Assembly (NCBI GenBank): GCA_014649555.1
Contig: BMTG01000002.1
Coordinates: 248,001 to 312,000, forward strand
DNA length: 64,000 nt
Source of the DNA: Streptomyces globisporus
GTDB taxonomy: Bacteria > Actinomycetota > Actinomycetes > Streptomycetales > Streptomycetaceae
Direction of reading: 5' to 3'
Shown: positions 59,917-64,000 of the stretch, in pieces
Layout of the letters: the number at the start of each line of letters is the position of its first letter
Numbering within the stretch: position 1 is the stretch's first letter
Program-made: the position numbers and the translations under genes
The notes under the pieces: generated by a model
Databases searched by the model: none
Told to the model about the DNA's origin: nothing
The model's input: only the letters and a program-made list of their open reading frames with translations

Positions 59917-59945
59917 CCTCTGAGGCAAATAACTTGCCTCAGAGG
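59917..59945. promoter_or_regulatory. Inverted repeat operator of the XRE-cupin gene
   Basis: CCTCTGAGGCAA, five-base spacer ataac, TTGCCTCAGAGG: a perfect 12-bp inverted repeat. Each arm contains the smaller palindrome-like CTCTGAGG. It is in the 63-base gap between hpnO and the regulator. It could also fold as an hpnO terminator. Confidence 0.75.
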
Positions 59946-59956
59946 CAAACGCCCGG

Positions 59957-61354
59957 TCAGCGGTTGGCCACGGCCTGCTTGACCAGCGTCCGGCCGAAGT
60001 CCCACATCAGCCCGCCGCCGCTGTGCGCGTCCTCCATGACGGAGGTGAACGCCTCCACGAACCGGTCCACCTCCGCGTCCCCGATGACCAGCGGCGGGAT
60101 CAGCTTGATCACTTCCAGATGGTCGCCGGAGACCTGGGTGAGGATCCGGTGCTTCTGGAGCAGCGGCACCACGACCATCTGGGCGAAGAGACCCTTGCGG
60201 GCCGCCTGGAGCATGGTCCAGCGGCTGCGGAGCTTCAGCGAGGAGGGCCGGCCGAACTCGATGCCGATCATCAGCCCGCGGCCGCGCACCTCATGCAGCA
60301 GTTCGTAGCGGTCCACCAGGGCCGCCAGCCGCTCACGCAGCAGATCGCCGGTGCGCCGGGCGTTCGCGACGGTCTCCTCGTCCTCCATCACCGTCAGGAC
60401 GGCGAGCCCGGCCGCCATCGCCTGGGCGTTGGAACCGAAGCTCGCGGAGTGGACGAGGACCCGGTCCATCGAGGAGTAGACCTTGCGGAAGATCCAGTCC
60501 TTGCCGAGGGTCGCGCCGACCGGCACATAGCCGCCGGAGAGCGCCTTGGCCACGCAGACGAGGTCGGGCTCCACCCCCTCCTCGTGCTGGTAGGCGTAGA
60601 AGTCCCCGGTGCGGCCGAGGCCCGTCTGGACCTCGTCGGCGATCAGGAGCGCCTTGTGCCGGTGCAGCAGCTCCTGGGCCTCGCGCAGATAGCCGGGCGG
60701 CGCGGCGTGCACGCCCTTGCCCTGGATCGGCTCGACGACCAGGGCCGCGACGTCGCCCCGCTTCAGCTCGCGGCGCAGCGCGTGGAGGTCGCCGAGCGGG
60801 ACGGCCGTGTCGGGGAGCAGCGGGGCGAAGCCGTCGCGGAAGCCGCTCTCCCCGTTGACGGACAGCGAGCCCGTGGTGAGCCCGTGGAAGGCATGGTCGC
60901 AGTAGAGGACCCTGGGCTTCCCCGTGGCATACCGGGCGAATTTCAGCGCCGTCTCGACCGCCTCCGTACCGCTGTTGCCGAAGAAGACGCGGTCCAGGTG
61001 CGGGCTGTGGGTCAGCAGCTTCTCGGCGAGCAGTCCGGGCAGCGGCTGGCAGTCGAAGCGGGTGAGATCGGCGAGCTGGGCGTCGAGCACGTCATGGAGG
61101 GCCTTGCGGACGACCGGGTGGTGCCGGCCGATCCCCATGACGCCGAACCCGGCGAGCATGTCGAGGTAGTCGTTGCCCTCCGCGTCCCAGAAATACGCGC
61201 CCTCGGCCCGCTCGTAGACCTTGTCGAAGCCGATGGTGTGCAGCATGCGCGGCAGCTGGTGGTTCAGATGGCGCGCATGCAGCTCGTACCGTTCGGCCCC
61301 GCGCTCGGCCAGGAGCCGTCCCAGGTCGAAGCCGCCCGGCCCGCCGTCCGTCAC
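59957..61354 (-). CDS. hpnO: Aminotransferase of hopanoid side-chain synthesis (HpnO-like)
   Basis: 465 residues from GTG at 61354. Class-III PLP aminotransferase: FFGNSGTEAVETALKFAR, DEVQTGLGRTGDF and the lysine in VAKALSGGYVPVGA. It makes aminobacteriohopanetriol from ribosylhopane-type intermediates. The start overlaps the hpnH stop by four bases (GTGA), so it is tightly coupled to hpnH. In S. coelicolor I recall two isoprenoid genes (ispG, dxs) between these two; here they are absent. Confidence 0.9.
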   Translation of the reverse strand: MTDGGPGGFDLGRLLAERGAERYELHARHLNHQLPRMLHTIGFDKVYERAEGAYFWDAEGNDYLDMLAGFGVMGIGRHHPVVRKALHDVLDAQLADLTRFDCQPLPGLLAEKLLTHSPHLDRVFFGNSGTEAVETALKFARYATGKPRVLYCDHAFHGLTTGSLSVNGESGFRDGFAPLLPDTAVPLGDLHALRRELKRGDVAALVVEPIQGKGVHAAPPGYLREAQELLHRHKALLIADEVQTGLGRTGDFYAYQHEEGVEPDLVCVAKALSGGYVPVGATLGKDWIFRKVYSSMDRVLVHSASFGSNAQAMAAGLAVLTVMEDEETVANARRTGDLLRERLAALVDRYELLHEVRGRGLMIGIEFGRPSSLKLRSRWTMLQAARKGLFAQMVVVPLLQKHRILTQVSGDHLEVIKLIPPLVIGDAEVDRFVEAFTSVMEDAHSGGGLMWDFGRTLVKQAVANR

Positions 61355-62370
61355 CGGTTGCCGCCCACGCTCTCCCGCGCGGCGCGCAACGACTCCTTGA
61401 GCGATCCCATGGTGGCGAGCACGGCGGTGGGCTCGTAGCCGCAGTGCGCCATGCAGTTGGCGCAGCGCGGGTCCTTGCCCCGGCCGTACTTCTCCCAGTC
61501 GGTTTCCTCGATGAGCTGACGGTACGTCGGTACGTAGCCGTCGCTCATCAGGTAGCAGGGGCGCTGCCAGCCGAAGAGGGAGTAGTTCGGGATCGCCCAG
61601 GCGGTGCACGGGAAGTCCGCCTTGCCCTCCAGGAAGTCCAGGAAGAGCGGCGAGTGGTTGAGCCGCCAGCGGGCCCGGTTGCCGCCCGCGAAGGCCTTCT
61701 TGAACAGTTCGCGGGTCTGCTCGACGCCGAGGAAGTGCTCCTGGTCGGGGGCCTTCTCGTAGGCGTAGGCGGGCGAGATCATCATCTCGTCGACGTGCAG
61801 GTCGTCGTTGAGGTAGTTGAGGACCTCGATGATCGTCTGCGGGGTGTCGGTGTTGAAGAAGGTGGAGTTGGTGGTGACGCGGAAGCCGCGCGCCTTGGCC
61901 TCCTTCATCGCGGCGACGGCCTCGTCGAAGACGCCTTCCTTGGCGACCGATTCGTCGTGCCGCTCGCGCAGTCCGTCGATGTGCACGGCGAAGGCGAAGT
62001 ACGGGGACGGGGTGAACTTGTCGAGCTTCTTCCGCATCAGCATCGCGTTGGTGCAGAGGAAGACGTATTTCTTCCGGGCGACGAGCTGGCGCACGATCTC
62101 GTCGATCTGCGGGTGCATCAGCGGCTCGCCACCGGCGATGGACACCATGGGGGCCCCGGATTCCAGCACCGCGCCCACCGCCTGGGCGACCGGCATGCGC
62201 TGCTTCAGGACACCGGCCGGGTGCTGGATCTTGCCGCATCCCTCGCAGGCGAGGTTGCAGGCGAACAACGGCTCCAGCTCGACGATCAGCGGGAACTTCT
62301 CACGCTTGCGGAGCTTCTGTTCGAAGAGATACGTCGCAACCTTGATGGTCTGGCGGAGCGGCATGGCCAT
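61351..62370 (-). CDS. hpnH: Adenosyl-hopene transferase, radical SAM (HpnH)
   Basis: 339 residues from ATG at 62370 after caggaggtgag, a strong ribosome site. The radical SAM motif is CNLACEGC (Cys38, Cys42, Cys45). Additional family features are SIAGGEPLMHPQIDEIV, AVHIDGLRERHDESV and the C-terminal cysteines CANCMAHCGYEPTAV. It adds a 5'-deoxyadenosyl group to diploptene, the first step of extended hopanoid synthesis. It starts five bases after hpnG ends. Confidence 0.95.
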   Translation of the reverse strand: MAMPLRQTIKVATYLFEQKLRKREKFPLIVELEPLFACNLACEGCGKIQHPAGVLKQRMPVAQAVGAVLESGAPMVSIAGGEPLMHPQIDEIVRQLVARKKYVFLCTNAMLMRKKLDKFTPSPYFAFAVHIDGLRERHDESVAKEGVFDEAVAAMKEAKARGFRVTTNSTFFNTDTPQTIIEVLNYLNDDLHVDEMMISPAYAYEKAPDQEHFLGVEQTRELFKKAFAGGNRARWRLNHSPLFLDFLEGKADFPCTAWAIPNYSLFGWQRPCYLMSDGYVPTYRQLIEETDWEKYGRGKDPRCANCMAHCGYEPTAVLATMGSLKESLRAARESVGGNR

Positions 62371-62375
62371 CTAGC

Positions 62376-63023
62376 TCACCTCCTGGGGAGCAGTAAAGAT
62401 CGGTGCCATTCGTAGAAAGCCGGAAGGACGGCACGAAGTACGCGGAACGCCGATATTCCACCGCGGACCGTGCCGATACGGACGAGCTCATGCTCAGGAG
62501 CGTCCACGACCACCCGGACGGCCGCAACCGGGCGCGGTCCGTGACACAGGGCGGTACGCAGTGTCGCGGCGGACTCCATGTCGACCGCGATGGCCCCGCT
62601 CGCCCGCAGCGCGGCCCGCTCGGGCCCCCGTACGACGTGGTCGGAGCCGGTCAGCGGGCCGGTGTGGACCCTGCGGCCGGGGAAGGCGCGGGTGAGGGCG
62701 GCGACCAGGACGCCGGTGCCGGTGCAGGGGGTGGTGCCGTCCGCGTCCCGGGTCTCCTCGGCGACGACGAGGTCCCCGGGGTGCATCCCCGGGGCGAGCC
62801 CGGCGCAGAAGCCGGAGGCGATCACGGCGGCGTCGGGGACCCCGCCGGGGCCCAGGAGGCGCGCCACGGCCGCCTCCGCCGCCCGCGGGCCCATCCCGGT
62901 GCGCAGGACCCGGACCGGGCCCGGGGCGCCCCTGCCGCTGCGCAGGGCCATCTGCTCGATGCCGAGGGCGCAGGCGACCAGCAGGGGCGTCACGGGACTC
63001 CCGGACCCTCGCGGATCGCCCAT
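62376..63023 (-). CDS. hpnG: Hopanoid nucleoside phosphorylase (HpnG-like)
   Basis: 215 residues. Purine-nucleoside-phosphorylase-like fold: LLVACALGIEQMAL, VLRTGMGPRAAEAAV, VDMESAATLRTAL. It removes adenine from adenosylhopane. The start overlaps the last base of the shc stop (TGATG). An internal GTG at about 62991 is possible but would lose little. Adjacent to shc and hpnH, as expected for the pathway. Confidence 0.9.
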   Translation of the reverse strand: MGDPRGSGSPVTPLLVACALGIEQMALRSGRGAPGPVRVLRTGMGPRAAEAAVARLLGPGGVPDAAVIASGFCAGLAPGMHPGDLVVAEETRDADGTTPCTGTGVLVAALTRAFPGRRVHTGPLTGSDHVVRGPERAALRASGAIAVDMESAATLRTALCHGPRPVAAVRVVVDAPEHELVRIGTVRGGISAFRVLRAVLPAFYEWHRSLLLPRR

Positions 63024-64000
63024 CAGGCCCCCTCGGCGGCGTCCGGGCGGTCCGCGAAGGGGTCGCCGTGCACATAGCGCCCGAGTGCGGTGAGGGGGAA
63101 GACCTGGCGATAGAGGTGGTAGTTGATCGAGAAGTCCCAGGGGAATCCGGTGCCGGTGAAATACGGCTCGTCCCAGGAGCCGTCGGCCTGCTGCGCCTCG
63201 GTGAGCCAGGTGACGCCCCGGGTGACGGAGGCGGTGTCCCGGCGTCCCGCGGCGAGGAGGGCGAGCAGCGCCCAGGCGGTCTGGGAGGCGGTGGACTCAC
63301 CGTGCCCGATCCACTTCTCCTCCTGGTAGGAGCGCAGGTCCTCGCCCCAGCCGCCGTCGTCGTTCTGGACGGACTCCAGCCAGTCGACGGCCCGGCGGAT
63401 CGCGGGGTGTCCCACGGGCAGTCCGGCGGTGATCAGGGCGGGCACCACGGACCCGGTGCCGTAGACGTAGTTGACGCCCCAGCGGCCGAACCAGGCGCCG
63501 CACGCCTCCTGTTCGGCGAGCAGCCACTCGATGCCCTCGCGGGTACGGGGGTGTTTCGCGAGCCCCTCGACGGCGAGCATCTCCACGACATGGCCGGTGA
63601 CGTCGGCCGACGGGGGGTCGATGACCTCGCCGAAGTCGCAGAAGGGCAGCCTGTTGGGGAAGGCGCTGGTGTTGTCGGCGTCGAACGCGCCCCAGGCCCC
63701 GTTGCGGGACTGCATCCCGAGGTTCCAGCGGACCCCGCGGGCGATGGCGGCCTCCAGCCGGGCGGGGTCGGGGTGCCGCACCCGGCGCAGCGCCAGGACG
63801 ACCTCGGCGGTGTCGTCGATGTCCGGGTAGTTGTCGTTGTGGAACTCGAACGCCCAGCCGCCCGGGGCCAGTTCGGGTTTGCGGACCGACCAGTCGCCGG
63901 GTCTGGTGATCTCCTCGGCCAGCATCCAGTCGGCTGCCTTCACCAGGGCGGGGTGGTCGGGTCTCAGCCCGGCGTCGGCGAGTGCGATGGTGGCCAGGCA
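63023..64000 (-). CDS. shc: Squalene-hopene cyclase, C-terminal half (5' end outside window)
   Basis: The frame is open to the right edge; 325 codons are present. The catalytic acid motif DxDD is seen as DIDDTAE (about 63803-63823). QW repeats are visible in QSRNGAWGAFD, QNDDGGWGED and QQADGSWDEPYF, and the C-terminus has GTGFPWDFSINYHLYRQVFP. It cyclises squalene to hopene on the membrane surface. Start of the visible hopanoid operon on the minus strand (shc, hpnG, hpnH, hpnO). Confidence 0.95.
   Translation of the reverse strand, partial: CLATIALADAGLRPDHPALVKAADWMLAEEITRPGDWSVRKPELAPGGWAFEFHNDNYPDIDDTAEVVLALRRVRHPDPARLEAAIARGVRWNLGMQSRNGAWGAFDADNTSAFPNRLPFCDFGEVIDPPSADVTGHVVEMLAVEGLAKHPRTREGIEWLLAEQEACGAWFGRWGVNYVYGTGSVVPALITAGLPVGHPAIRRAVDWLESVQNDDGGWGEDLRSYQEEKWIGHGESTASQTAWALLALLAAGRRDTASVTRGVTWLTEAQQADGSWDEPYFTGTGFPWDFSINYHLYRQVFPLTALGRYVHGDPFADRPDAAEGA

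Overview
The window is chromosomal DNA of a Streptomyces-type actinomycete. The evidence is very high GC with strong third-position GC bias, many GTG and TTG starts, TTA almost absent from the called genes, a four-gene conservon, a TipA-like MerR regulator, a LysM/M23 cell-wall hydrolase behind a c-di-AMP riboswitch, and a Streptomyces-style hopanoid operon. The genus call rests on gene content and order read by eye, not on a search. I see no phage, insertion sequence or CRISPR array.

Layout. 0-4.3 kb: the end of an allantoin/purine-degradation operon (NCS1 permease, Asp/Glu racemase-superfamily enzyme, allantoinase), then a divergent TetR/SDR pair with palindromic operators. 4.4-23.3 kb: two near-identical tRNA-Pro(GGG) genes in direct orientation bracket a mixed segment. 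It holds a LAL-type ATPase/TPR regulator gene broken by a nonsense codon, a DUF2264 gene, the lutABC lactate-oxidation operon with its FadR-type regulator and matching operators, a NarL-type two-component system, a Tat-exported phospholipase C and a serine hydrolase. 23.4-35.4 kb: a split transketolase; a very large secreted ThuA/sugar-dehydrogenase/PKD/CBM protein with a Tat-exported sugar isomerase; an NMT1-type ABC transporter; and a LacI regulator. The same 14-bp palindrome lies upstream of the large protein and in the transporter/LacI intergenic region.

35.4-47.7 kb: a conservon (sensor kinase, roadblock, DUF742, small GTPase) with a GAF protein added; a long-form GAPDH; assorted redox enzymes; and a TipAL-like regulator with a textbook MerR promoter and an internal translation start. 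47.7-55.6 kb is the most interesting part. Six tightly coupled genes match the uncharacterised enterobacterial STM4011-STM4015 families: two leucine-rich-repeat paralogues, an ATP-grasp-like protein, an alkaline-phosphatase-superfamily hydrolase and two radical SAM enzymes. A DUF6745-like gene and a small GHAH-motif gene lie divergently. Both LRR proteins end in the same short tail, as a modified substrate or recognition tag might. 55.6-64 kb: an SGNH hydrolase, the riboswitch-controlled LysM/M23 endopeptidase, a tyrosine-phosphatase-like protein, and the hopanoid block (XRE-cupin regulator, small membrane protein, hpnO, hpnH, hpnG, partial shc), in which hpnH runs directly into hpnO.

Family names come from reading motifs and from memory of the families. 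No database search was run.
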